The translations under genes and the position numbers were made by a program. From the NCBI GenBank assembly GCA_900538705.1, contig UPZG01000001.1, positions 62,001-126,000 on the forward strand: DNA of 64,000 nt, read 5' to 3'. This DNA comes from an uncultured Porphyromonadaceae bacterium (lineage in GTDB: Bacteria; Bacteroidota; Bacteroidia; Bacteroidales; Barnesiellaceae_A). Positions within the stretch are counted from its first letter, which is position 1. Each line of letters starts with the position of its first letter. Below are positions 34,839 through 42,416 of the stretch, in pieces. The notes beneath the pieces are model-generated. The model made no database searches. It saw only the letters and a program-made list of their open reading frames with translations, and had not been told where the DNA came from.

Positions 34839-34881
34839 AATGCGGTTGCATGAAGATTGTATCGTGCTGCCGCATTTTGTT
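34839..34881 (+). terminator. Intrinsic terminator after the TlpA-like gene
   Basis: AATGCGG and CCGCATT with extra inner pairs (TTGCA/TGCTG), then TTTGTTTG. The ATG at 34850 lies inside its loop, so that ATG is not the start of the next gene. Confidence 0.7.
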
Positions 34882-34960
34882 TGTAAAACGCGCAATAGCA
34901 AAGTCATCTTTCGGTAGTTGTAAGGCAATAAGAAATGTGTTTCGTCGTTTTTACTATACG

Positions 34961-35692
34961 ATGATAATGCGTAGGAAAATAGGAATCATACTCATAGGCA
35001 TAGGATTGTTGCTTGGTTGCGTCCCGGCCAAGGCACAACGTGCCGGAACGGCAGGACGCAAGATACAAAACTTGCCCTTTGTCGATTATAAGCTTATACA
35101 CTTTGGCTTCTCGGTGGGTATGCATATGCAGGACCTTACTTTTACGCACAATGGCTACACGACAGAAGACGGGCAAAACTGGTATATGGAAGTTCCGTCC
35201 TTTTCGCCTGGTTTTTGTGTAAATCTTTTGGCCGACCTTTATCTATGTCCGCATCTCAACCTGCGATTGTCTCCCGGTATCTACTTCGGTAACAAGGTAG
35301 TGCGTTTTCGCGAGTATAATAGTGGCGAAATGATGTCGCAAAATATCAAGTCAAATTATGTGGTAGTGCCACTGGACTTGAAGTTTAGCTCGAAACGTTT
35401 CGATAATATTCGTCCCTACATATCGGCTGGTGTCATGGGTGCGCTCGACGTGGCTAAGCAGGAAAATTCCTATTTGAGGTTGAATAAATTTGACTGTTAT
35501 CTCACCTTTGCCATCGGATGCGATACCTATCTGCCTTACTTCAAATTTATTCCAGAAGTGAAATTCTGTATAGGTCTTACCGATGTGTTAGACCGTAATC
35601 GCGATTTGCCCAATCCGGCCGACATCAAGTTTACCAATTCATTAGAGCGGTTGCGCTCGGGGATGGTTATACTTACTTTCTATTTCGAGTGA
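34961..35692 (+). CDS. PorT-family outer-membrane beta-barrel protein
   Basis: A 243-residue outer-membrane protein of the PorT family. In Porphyromonas, PorT is needed for type IX secretion (T9SS); related proteins also occur where T9SS is absent. Visible: signal peptide ending near AKAQ (residue 23), FVDYKLIHFGFSVGMHMQDL near residue 37, the barrel strands and the terminal MVILTFYFE. The protease at 45 kb has a T9SS-like tail, which supports a T9SS role here. I use MIMRRKIG as the start; MRRKIG two codons in is possible. Confidence 0.8.
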   Translation: MIMRRKIGIILIGIGLLLGCVPAKAQRAGTAGRKIQNLPFVDYKLIHFGFSVGMHMQDLTFTHNGYTTEDGQNWYMEVPSFSPGFCVNLLADLYLCPHLNLRLSPGIYFGNKVVRFREYNSGEMMSQNIKSNYVVVPLDLKFSSKRFDNIRPYISAGVMGALDVAKQENSYLRLNKFDCYLTFAIGCDTYLPYFKFIPEVKFCIGLTDVLDRNRDLPNPADIKFTNSLERLRSGMVILTFYFE

Positions 35693-35748
35693 TGTAGTGT
35701 AGTCTTCTCGTAGTTACTTGTACAATCATTCTACATCAATCTTTTTTG

Positions 35749-35756
35749 TATTTTTG
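35749..35756 (+). promoter_or_regulatory. -7 promoter element for the glycosyltransferase pair
   Basis: TATTTTTG, 23 bp before the first glycosyltransferase ATG, in a T-rich context. Confidence 0.55.
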
Positions 35757-35779
35757 TCGTAGCAAAAGCACCCTAAAAT

Positions 35780-37066
35780 ATGAAAGTAGTGCTTATCAAT
35801 ACATACGAGCGTAGGGGCGGTGCTGCCGTTGCCTGTAACCGTTTGGCACATGCGTTGCGCGAGGCTGGTGTCGATGCCCACATGTTGGCAATAACAGCTG
35901 CCGGAAACGACGATGTTGTTGTGGGTGTGTGCCGGTCACGTTGGGCAAAATGGCGACAGCGTTGGTCGTTTCTGCGAGAGCGTTTACAAATATTCCTATG
36001 TAATGGTTTTAGTCGCAAACAACTCTTTACGGTCTCTACGGCTTCGGCGGGAGTAAGTATCGTATCGCATCCATTGGTGCACGAAGCAGATGTGATACAC
36101 TTGCATTGGATTAATCAGGGATTTCTTTCTTTGCAAGAGTTGAGACGTCTTTTGGCTTTGGGCAAGCCAGTTGTGTGGACAATGCACGATATGTGGCCGG
36201 TTACGGCGATATGCCATCATGCCCGCACATGCAGTCGTTATACTACCGAGTGCCAGGGTTGTCCTTTTTTGTCATCGGGGGGGAAAGATTTATCGACCGA
36301 TATTTTTTACAAAAAAAAGGCAGTCTATGCTACAGCCCCGCTGCATAGGGTGGCATGTAGTGGTTGGTTGCGTCGTGAGGCTGCGGTAAGTGCATTACTG
36401 AAGCCGACCGATACACTATGCGATATACCCAATCCCATAGATGTGTCGTTTTTTGCTCCTAGTTCGCAAGCGGCAGCCAGGGAGCGCTTAGCACTACCAC
36501 GAAACAAACGCCTTATACTGTTTGGGGCTGTCAACGCGGCCGACAAGCGTAAAGGCGTTGACTATTTGGTAGAGGCTTTGCAGGTGTTGCATGAGCAGTA
36601 TCCTTTGTGGAACGATAAAGTAGAGTTGGTAGTGTTTGGGGCTGCCGATAATCTTCCTTTTGAACAGTTCCCTTATCATTATACGACTCTCGGGTATCTT
36701 GCCGATGCTGAATTGGTACGTGATATGTATCGTGCTGCCGATGTGTATGTAACTCCTTCGCTCGAAGAGAATCTGCCTAATACCATTATGGAGGCTATGG
36801 CGTGTGGAGTACCGTGCGTAGGTTTTGAGGTAGGCGGTATTCCAGAGATGATAACCGAGGGATGTGGCTATGTAGCCCGATATAGAGATGCTGCCGATAT
36901 GGCAAAAGGTATAGACTATGTCTTGCAAGAGGATAACCATAAAGCAATGTCGTTACTGTCGCGCCGCATGGCGGAAGAACGATATGCCGAACCAATGGTA
37001 GCTAAACGTTACATAGCGTTGTATAACGAATTATTGGCTCCGCAGGCAAATGCTAAACATATATAA
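35780..37066 (+). CDS. Family 4 glycosyltransferase
   Basis: A 428-residue GT-B retaining transferase acting on a surface glycan. Visible: N-terminal NTYERRGGAAVACNRL (residues 7-22), a WTMHDMWPVTAICHHA segment near 133, several Cys in CSRYTTECQGCPF (a small conserved Cys cluster seen in some GT4 proteins), the donor-binding FGAVNAADKRKGVDYLVEAL near 252 and the E..L..E motif EENLPNTIMEAMACGVPCVGF near 333. It is followed 12 bp later by a GT2 gene. Confidence 0.88.
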   Translation: MKVVLINTYERRGGAAVACNRLAHALREAGVDAHMLAITAAGNDDVVVGVCRSRWAKWRQRWSFLRERLQIFLCNGFSRKQLFTVSTASAGVSIVSHPLVHEADVIHLHWINQGFLSLQELRRLLALGKPVVWTMHDMWPVTAICHHARTCSRYTTECQGCPFLSSGGKDLSTDIFYKKKAVYATAPLHRVACSGWLRREAAVSALLKPTDTLCDIPNPIDVSFFAPSSQAAARERLALPRNKRLILFGAVNAADKRKGVDYLVEALQVLHEQYPLWNDKVELVVFGAADNLPFEQFPYHYTTLGYLADAELVRDMYRAADVYVTPSLEENLPNTIMEAMACGVPCVGFEVGGIPEMITEGCGYVARYRDAADMAKGIDYVLQEDNHKAMSLLSRRMAEERYAEPMVAKRYIALYNELLAPQANAKHI

Positions 37067-37077
37067 GTTTGAAAATT

Positions 37078-37827
37078 ATGTCGCAAACTCCGTTGTTTTC
37101 TATTATTACAGTGACGTATAATGCTGCTGCTGTATTGCCAGCTACCTTGCAGAGTGTGGCTGAGCAAACTTGTAAGGAGTATGAGTATATTGTGGTGGAT
37201 GGTGCATCGACCGATAATACTTTAGAGCTTGTACATCGTTCGGGCATGTCGCCGCGCATTATCTGTGAGCGTGACAAAGGGATTTACGATGCCATGAACA
37301 AGGGAATGAAGATAGCCCAAGGCACTTATCTCATCTTTATGAATGCCGGCGATGCTTTTCACTCGGCCGATACGTTGCAGGCTATAAAAGAAAGTATTGG
37401 GACAAGCCGTCCCGATGTGATATATGGCGAGACGACTATTGTCGATGGGCAACGACAATTTGTGATGATGCGTCGCTTGCGTGCGCCCGAGCATTTGACG
37501 TGGCGTAGTTTCGCTACGGGTATGGTTGTCTGTCACCAAGCATTTATTGTGCGTCGCGACCTCGCTCCGCAATACGATTTACGTTACAAATATTCGGCCG
37601 ATGTCGATTGGTGTATCCGTTGCATGAAACATAGCAAGGTGCTGTTGAATACTCATCTGATTTTAGTCGATTACTTGCGTGAGGGAACAACGACTCGCAA
37701 TCGTCGCGCTTCGTTGAAGGAGAGATTTCATATCATGTGTCAATATTATGGAACTTTACCTACGGTGTTGCGCCACATAGGGTTTGCGGTGCGCTTCGGT
37801 ATAGCCAAGATAAGAGGGACAGAATAA
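37078..37827 (+). CDS. Family 2 glycosyltransferase
   Basis: A 249-residue GT-A transferase. Visible: FSIITVTYNAAAVLPATLQSV from residue 6, VDGASTDNTLEL near 38 (nucleotide binding), GIYDAMNKGMKIAQG near 67, and FMNAGDAFHS near 90 with the GD variant of the DXD motif. The frame opens with a TTG three codons earlier; I use the ATG giving MSQTPLFS. Works with the preceding GT4 gene in an unknown glycan; no wzx/wzy or other polysaccharide genes are near. Confidence 0.88.
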   Translation: MSQTPLFSIITVTYNAAAVLPATLQSVAEQTCKEYEYIVVDGASTDNTLELVHRSGMSPRIICERDKGIYDAMNKGMKIAQGTYLIFMNAGDAFHSADTLQAIKESIGTSRPDVIYGETTIVDGQRQFVMMRRLRAPEHLTWRSFATGMVVCHQAFIVRRDLAPQYDLRYKYSADVDWCIRCMKHSKVLLNTHLILVDYLREGTTTRNRRASLKERFHIMCQYYGTLPTVLRHIGFAVRFGIAKIRGTE

Positions 37828-37855
37828 GCATCTGTATTTTTTGCATAAAAAATAA

Positions 37856-37902
37856 GGGAATGTGTCGATGCCTATATGGCTGCACATCCCCTTTCTTTTT
37901 TA
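37856..37902 (+). terminator. Intrinsic terminator after the glycosyltransferase pair
   Basis: GGGAATGTG pairs with CACATCCCC with one mismatch, with a small GCC/GGC inner stem, followed by TTTCTTTTTT. Confidence 0.75.
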
Positions 37903-37941
37903 GTATCTTGTAATCAGCTTTGTTGGAGATAATTCAAGTGC

Positions 37942-38457
37942 TTAAAATTTCCAGCTGATACCTGCCATAATGTAGCTGCCACAGGTGTAACCTACTTCAC
38001 CATTGACAGAGAATGAGGGCGTGAAATAGTAACGAACGCCCAAAGCTTCGGTGTATTCAAAGAAGCCGCTTGTGTCGCGTCCGTGTCCATCTCTTACATC
38101 CCAAAAACGAACGCCTCCGCCGATTCCTGAGATAACATAAGTATCTAATTTATCGATGAATTGGAAGTGGAACGAACAGGTTGCCATAAAAGAGAGGTCG
38201 TCGGTACCACTCCACCATAGGTTATTACCAATGGCACCACCTACGCCTAACGAAGCTCGGTCGTTTATCCAGCCATCAACGACGCAATAGTCGAAAGCGA
38301 GTTTTTGAGAGAATCCTGAGCCTACACCTACTGTGACTGAGCCGAGAGCATCGCCTTTAGCAAATACGTTCTCGCTGAGAGCAGGAAGTCCTGCAAAGGC
38401 ACTGCTTGCACAAAGGCACAAAAGTGCAACTAATGAAGTCTTGTGAAGATTTTTCAT
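37942..38457 (-). CDS. Small outer-membrane beta-barrel protein, function unknown
   Basis: A 171-residue exported protein with a clear signal peptide (LLCLCASSAFA, cleavage near 22) and about eight amphipathic beta-strands ending in MAGISWKF, with aromatic terminal residue, as in small OmpA/OmpW-like barrels. I do not recognise a specific family. Gly-rich turns (GVGSGFSQ, GIGGGVRF) separate the strands. It stands alone between two terminating or empty regions. Confidence 0.75.
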   Translation of the reverse strand: MKNLHKTSLVALLCLCASSAFAGLPALSENVFAKGDALGSVTVGVGSGFSQKLAFDYCVVDGWINDRASLGVGGAIGNNLWWSGTDDLSFMATCSFHFQFIDKLDTYVISGIGGGVRFWDVRDGHGRDTSGFFEYTEALGVRYYFTPSFSVNGEVGYTCGSYIMAGISWKF

Positions 38458-38910
38458 AATGATAATTATTGGGTTTTATGATGTTCGTTTAGTTTCTTAT
38501 CGAAGGCTTTTAGTATTCATATTTTATATCTTACAAAATTATCGAAATAGTTATGGTGAGAAGCTCTTTTGTTGTTAATTATTTGTAATATGCGGGGTCC
38601 TGTTTTATGGCCTGTTATGTGCATGTTGTTTTGTAGCTCTCTTTTTATGGGCTGATTTGTAGTATTTGTTATATAACCAGGCTCATAAGATAATTTATCG
38701 GGGATAATAAATAAACAAATTGCTATGAGATTTTCTTCATGGTTTGATAATAAAAACGGCAGGAAACACGGCATGGCGACGTACAGGAGTTGGGTTTGTT
38801 ATGACAGATACTCCTTTGTATCGAGCTATATACCGTATTTCCTACCGTTTTATAAGTATTGTCTATTACAATATTTACATTGTTGCTTTAGACGAGGAAG
38901 TCTCAAGGGA
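38458..38910. other. 453-bp AT-rich intergenic region without a recognisable gene
   Basis: On the minus strand TAATTTTG at 38534-38541 is a possible -7 for the small barrel gene. On the plus strand an 80-codon frame starts at 38725 and runs into the HIT gene's antisense; it has no motif I recognise and I do not call it. No repeats or hairpins of note. Confidence 0.4.
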
Positions 38911-39306
38911 CTATTCTACAGCGGCAGAGATGCGAGCAGCTATCTCGTTCATCTCTTGTGCCGGTAACGACAGCTTTTCGCGGAAGAAATCCATGTCTTT
39001 CTCTGACTGGATAGGGATGAGGTGTATATGGGCGTGTGGTACTTCTAAGCCCAATACGGCTACAGCTACACGCTTACACTCTATGGTTTGGCCTATGGCT
39101 TTGGCAACCTTTTTTGCAAAAAGCATGAGACCGGCATACTCTTCATCGTCGAGGTTGAAGAGATAATCCACTTCGTGTTTGGGTACTACCAATGTATGCC
39201 CTTTAGTAACGGGGTTAATGTCGAGGAATGCAAAATATTTGTCGTCCTCGGCTACTTTGTAGCAGGGAATTTCACCTGCAATGATGCGGCTGAAAATAGA
39301 TGCCAT
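38911..39306 (-). CDS. HIT-family nucleotide hydrolase/transferase
   Basis: A 131-residue HIT protein of the HinT type, which hydrolyses adenosine phosphoramidates and related mononucleotides. Visible: FSRIIAGEIPCYKVAED from residue 5, and the catalytic histidine triad VPHAHIHLIPI near 97-107. It follows the 5'-nucleotidase by 29 bp on the same strand, so both may be in one nucleotide-salvage transcript. Confidence 0.93.
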   Translation of the reverse strand: MASIFSRIIAGEIPCYKVAEDDKYFAFLDINPVTKGHTLVVPKHEVDYLFNLDDEEYAGLMLFAKKVAKAIGQTIECKRVAVAVLGLEVPHAHIHLIPIQSEKDMDFFREKLSLPAQEMNEIAARISAAVE

Positions 39307-39335
39307 AGTATGATGTTTTTTAGAAGTTAAACAAT

Positions 39336-40889
39336 TTATTCAATAGTGATACGCTGGTCTAGGCTGGCGTCGATGCTTTTACCTTGCGAGGCGAGGCGAG
39401 TGATATATGCTTCAAGCATATCGCGGACTGTATCGGGATAATCGGTACGTTTTTCTGCTCGAGTGAACGGATACATTTTGTCACCGCCATTGGCCACGTA
39501 ATCGAGGGTGGCTATTGTGTATATTCGGTTCTCATCGATAGGTTTTCCTCCAATGGTAAGAGCTTTAACTTTTTTGTCTTTGATGGTAAGTTTCACCTCA
39601 TGGCTTACACCTTCACCACCTCGTAGAGCTATTATATCGAACAGCTCTTTTACATCTTTACCTCGAAGGGTTACAATGGAGAGGTAGTTGTCGAAGGGAA
39701 ATGCAGTGAATAGGTCGCCGCGGGAAATGTCGCCTTTTTTAAGGTTGGCACGTACACCACCCGTATTGACAATGGCAAAGTCGATGGGCTTCCCTGTACG
39801 TTCTGTGGCTATGGTAACGAAGGCATCGCATACCCAATTGGTAAGTAGGCTTTCAGGTTTTGCCGCTTCCATGTCGCAGTTTGCGCTACCTATGATTACG
39901 CGCATGAGGCTATCGATAGTTTGTCGGTAAACATTGAGTTGGGTAGAGAAGTCGGGGTCGATGCGATTGTCGTATCGGTTGTCTATGGGTAGCAGGCGGT
40001 AATCTACCACCGGTCTGCTTTTAGTATCGGCCGGTATAGTTATAGACGCAAAGCCTAAGTATGCACCACTTTTCCCCGTTTGAGCAATAACAATTTCGTT
40101 ACTATCACGATTGAGAAAGCGAGAGGGAGGAAGTAGTAACGAGTGGGAGTGACCGCCTATGACCATATCGATGTATTGTGACTGGGCTACAATAACCGAG
40201 TCTATGGGTTCGCCGGTATTGTTCTCGTCATCATATCCCAAGTGAGAAAGAGCCACGACGAAGTCGGCACCTTGCTCATGTAAGGCTTTGGCCGCACTAT
40301 CGGCAACGACAAGGGGATTGATGTATTTCATACCTGTGCAACGTGACGAGTCGATAAGTCCGGCAGGTTGTACATCGAGGCCTATAAATCCTACCTTTAC
40401 GCCACCGGCGTTACATATTGTAGAACTCTTCACTATATCGCGGACAGTGGTACTGTCAAGGTTGTAGTTGGTCGATACCGTTGTTGCATTGCTGGCTTTG
40501 AGCATAGCTGCGAGAGCTTCCATCCCGTTATCGAATTCATGATTGCCTAATGTGCGTACGTTATAACCCATTGCGTTCATTGCCATGGTTTCTATTTCGC
40601 CGCCAAAGATGGTAAAGTAGGGCGTGCCTTGTACTGCATCGCCTGCATCGACCAACAACAGGTTGGGATATTCGTTTCTAAGACTGTCTATGAGGACTTT
40701 GCGACGTTCTACGCCTCCCATTCCGGGGTAGTCTTTATGGTTGTTATCGAGAGGGTCTATTTGACTATGTGTATCGTTGGTAAAAAGGATGACTACCTGT
40801 TTGTCGCGAGGAGTGCAAGCAGGGAAGAGAGCCGCGAGGAGTACGATGGCCACGAGGCTGAAAAATGAAAATAAATTGACTTTTCTCAT
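39336..40889 (-). CDS. 5'-nucleotidase / UDP-sugar hydrolase family lipoprotein
   Basis: Releases phosphate from external nucleotides. The 517-residue protein has a lipoprotein signal (Cys 25), then a metallophosphatase domain (about 30-320) with FTNDTHSQIDP, LVDAGDAVQGTPYF, LGNHEFDNG and GGHSHSLL, then the 5'-nucleotidase C-terminal domain (about 340-517) with the substrate-binding GGVRANL and AFPFDNYL. Both domains are on one chain, as in UshA. It is expressed from a CAAAAAGC-dyad promoter. Confidence 0.92.
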   Translation of the reverse strand: MRKVNLFSFFSLVAIVLLAALFPACTPRDKQVVILFTNDTHSQIDPLDNNHKDYPGMGGVERRKVLIDSLRNEYPNLLLVDAGDAVQGTPYFTIFGGEIETMAMNAMGYNVRTLGNHEFDNGMEALAAMLKASNATTVSTNYNLDSTTVRDIVKSSTICNAGGVKVGFIGLDVQPAGLIDSSRCTGMKYINPLVVADSAAKALHEQGADFVVALSHLGYDDENNTGEPIDSVIVAQSQYIDMVIGGHSHSLLLPPSRFLNRDSNEIVIAQTGKSGAYLGFASITIPADTKSRPVVDYRLLPIDNRYDNRIDPDFSTQLNVYRQTIDSLMRVIIGSANCDMEAAKPESLLTNWVCDAFVTIATERTGKPIDFAIVNTGGVRANLKKGDISRGDLFTAFPFDNYLSIVTLRGKDVKELFDIIALRGGEGVSHEVKLTIKDKKVKALTIGGKPIDENRIYTIATLDYVANGGDKMYPFTRAEKRTDYPDTVRDMLEAYITRLASQGKSIDASLDQRITIE

Positions 40890-40946
40890 GAGTCTGTGTT
40901 ATTTATTGCGTGTTGTTTTACATATGGTTGTCGTTTTCCTGTCGTA

Positions 40947-40996
40947 CAAAGATAGAGCAAACAAGAGCAAAAAACAAAGGTTATTTATGCTTTTTG
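40947..40996 (-). promoter_or_regulatory. CAAAAAGC-dyad promoter, copy 3 (5'-nucleotidase)
   Basis: Minus strand: CAAAAAGC (40996-40989), 9 bp, CTTTG then TTTTTTG, and TATCTTTG (40954-40947), -33 to -7 spacer 20 bp. The right arm is GTTTTTTG, one mismatch from the inverted CAAAAAGC. The rest of the 316-bp gap (40890-41205) holds the asd promoter and nothing else recognised. Confidence 0.8.
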
Positions 40997-41104
40997 ATGT
41001 GTCCTTATGGGAAGTTGGTACAGACGATGGCATAATCGACGACGCTTCCTTTGTCGTTGTATAGAGAGCGGGAAGAACTTTTCATTCAACGGGTGGTATA
41101 TTTC

Positions 41105-41132
41105 TTGTTACGTAACAAATTTACTACTTTTG
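41105..41132 (+). promoter_or_regulatory. asd promoter with perfect 14-bp palindrome at the -33 box
   Basis: TACTTTTG (41125-41132) is the -7 element; TTG at 41105-41107, 17 bp upstream, is the -33 box and is the first part of the palindrome TTGTTACGTAACAA (41105-41118). A regulator bound there would cover the -33 box. Confidence 0.6.
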
Positions 41133-41205
41133 CCGTCGAAATAGAGCCGTTCAACTTCAAGGTTTGGACAATAGATTTTATGGTCAAAACAGAATAATAA
41201 AAAGA

Positions 41206-42210
41206 ATGAAAGTAGCTATTGTAGGCGCAAGCGGCGCCGTGGGGCAAGAGTTCCTGAGAGTACTTGAAGAGAGAAAATTCCCTGTCGACGAATTATTGTT
41301 GTTTGGTTCGTCGCGTAGCGCAGGTCGTGCATATACGTTTAGAGGCCAAGAGATTGTAGTGAAGGAGTTGTGCCATAACGACGACTTTGCCGGGGTGGAT
41401 ATTGCCTTTACGTCGGCTGGTGCGGGTACGTCGCGCGAATTTGCAGAAACCATCACTCGACACGGTGCAGTAATGATAGATAATTCGAGTGCATTCCGTA
41501 TGGATGCCGATGTGCCTTTGGTAGTCCCTGAGGTGAATGGAGAGGATGCCTTTAACCATCCTCGTGGTATTATTGCTAATCCTAATTGTACTACCATACA
41601 GATGGTAGTGGCATTGCAAGCCATAGAAAAGCTGTCGCATATTGTGCGGGTACATGTAGCTACTTACCAGGCTGCAAGTGGTGCCGGTGCATCGGCAATG
41701 GCCGAGTTGCAAAAACAGTTTGAGCAAATTGTGGCCGGCGAAAAACCTACCGTAGAGAAGTTTTACTATCAGCTGGCCTATAATCTTATTCCTCAGGTTG
41801 ATGTCTTTACCGATAATCTTTACACCAAGGAGGAGATGAAGATGTATAATGAGACGCGTAAAATCATGCACTCTGATGTGAAGGTGAGCGCTACGTGTGT
41901 ACGCGTGCCAGTGTTGCGGGCACATTCTGAGGCTGTGTGGGTAGAGACGGAGCGTCCTATCAGTGTAGAAGAGGCTCGTGATGCTTTTGCAGCTGCCGAA
42001 GGAGTGGTATTGTACGACAATCCGGCAGAGAAACAATATCCTATGCCGCTCGAAATGGCAGGAAAAGACCCTGTTTTTGTAGGTCGTGTGCGTAAAGATC
42101 TTACATGCGATAACGGACTGTTGTTCTGGTTGGTAAGTGATCAGATAAAGAAGGGCGCCGCCTTAAATGCTGTACAGATAGCCGAGTATATGATGAAGCA
42201 TGCCCGATAA
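41206..42210 (+). CDS. asd: Aspartate-semialdehyde dehydrogenase
   Basis: Reduces aspartyl phosphate to aspartate semialdehyde, at the branch to lysine/diaminopimelate, methionine and threonine. The 334-residue protein starts MKVAIVGASGAVGQEFL (NADP-binding GxSGxxG). Visible: active-site Cys in NPNCTTIQM near 128, TYQAASGAGASAM near 155 and the RVPVLRAHSEAVWVE segment (substrate His/Arg) near 240. The longer frame starting at 41164 is rejected, as MKVAIVG is the family start. Confidence 0.95.
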   Translation: MKVAIVGASGAVGQEFLRVLEERKFPVDELLLFGSSRSAGRAYTFRGQEIVVKELCHNDDFAGVDIAFTSAGAGTSREFAETITRHGAVMIDNSSAFRMDADVPLVVPEVNGEDAFNHPRGIIANPNCTTIQMVVALQAIEKLSHIVRVHVATYQAASGAGASAMAELQKQFEQIVAGEKPTVEKFYYQLAYNLIPQVDVFTDNLYTKEEMKMYNETRKIMHSDVKVSATCVRVPVLRAHSEAVWVETERPISVEEARDAFAAAEGVVLYDNPAEKQYPMPLEMAGKDPVFVGRVRKDLTCDNGLLFWLVSDQIKKGAALNAVQIAEYMMKHAR

Positions 42211-42228
42211 GCGGGATGATTGTATAGG

Positions 42229-42268
42229 ACGGGGATGCGCCTTTGATGACGTATCCCCGTTGTGTTTT
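42229..42268 (+). terminator. Intrinsic terminator after asd
   Basis: ACGGGGAT and ATCCCCGT pair perfectly, with a partial GCG/CGT inner extension, followed by TGTGTTTTG. Confidence 0.75.
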
Positions 42269-42346
42269 GTGATAGAGGGGAAAAATAAGAAAACGCTTGT
42301 TTTTATTGTGTTTATATAATCTTTCGATAAGATAGGCTGTACTTGT

Positions 42347-42396
42347 CAAAAAGCAAAAGGAACCTTTGTTTTTTGACCCCACTTGCACTATCTTTG
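42347..42396 (+). promoter_or_regulatory. CAAAAAGC-dyad promoter, copy 4 (uvrA)
   Basis: CAAAAAGC (42347-42354), 9 bp, CTTTG then TTTTTTG, and TATCTTTG (42389-42396), -33 to -7 spacer 20 bp. Here the symmetry is longer: GTCAAAAA… pairs with …TTTTTGAC, with AAAGG/CCTTT inside, so the whole stretch 42345-42377 could form a hairpin. Confidence 0.8.
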
Positions 42397-42416
42397 TACG
42401 TTAAAAGATTGTTTTC

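Noticed and set aside
34850..34960. A longer N-terminus for the PorT-family protein starting at 34850
   Set aside because: That ATG lies in the loop of the preceding terminator, and a normal signal peptide starts at 34961.
38744..39166. A 140-codon plus-strand frame covering the HIT gene
   Set aside because: Most of it is antisense to the well-supported HIT gene, it has no recognisable motif and no promoter or ribosome site.
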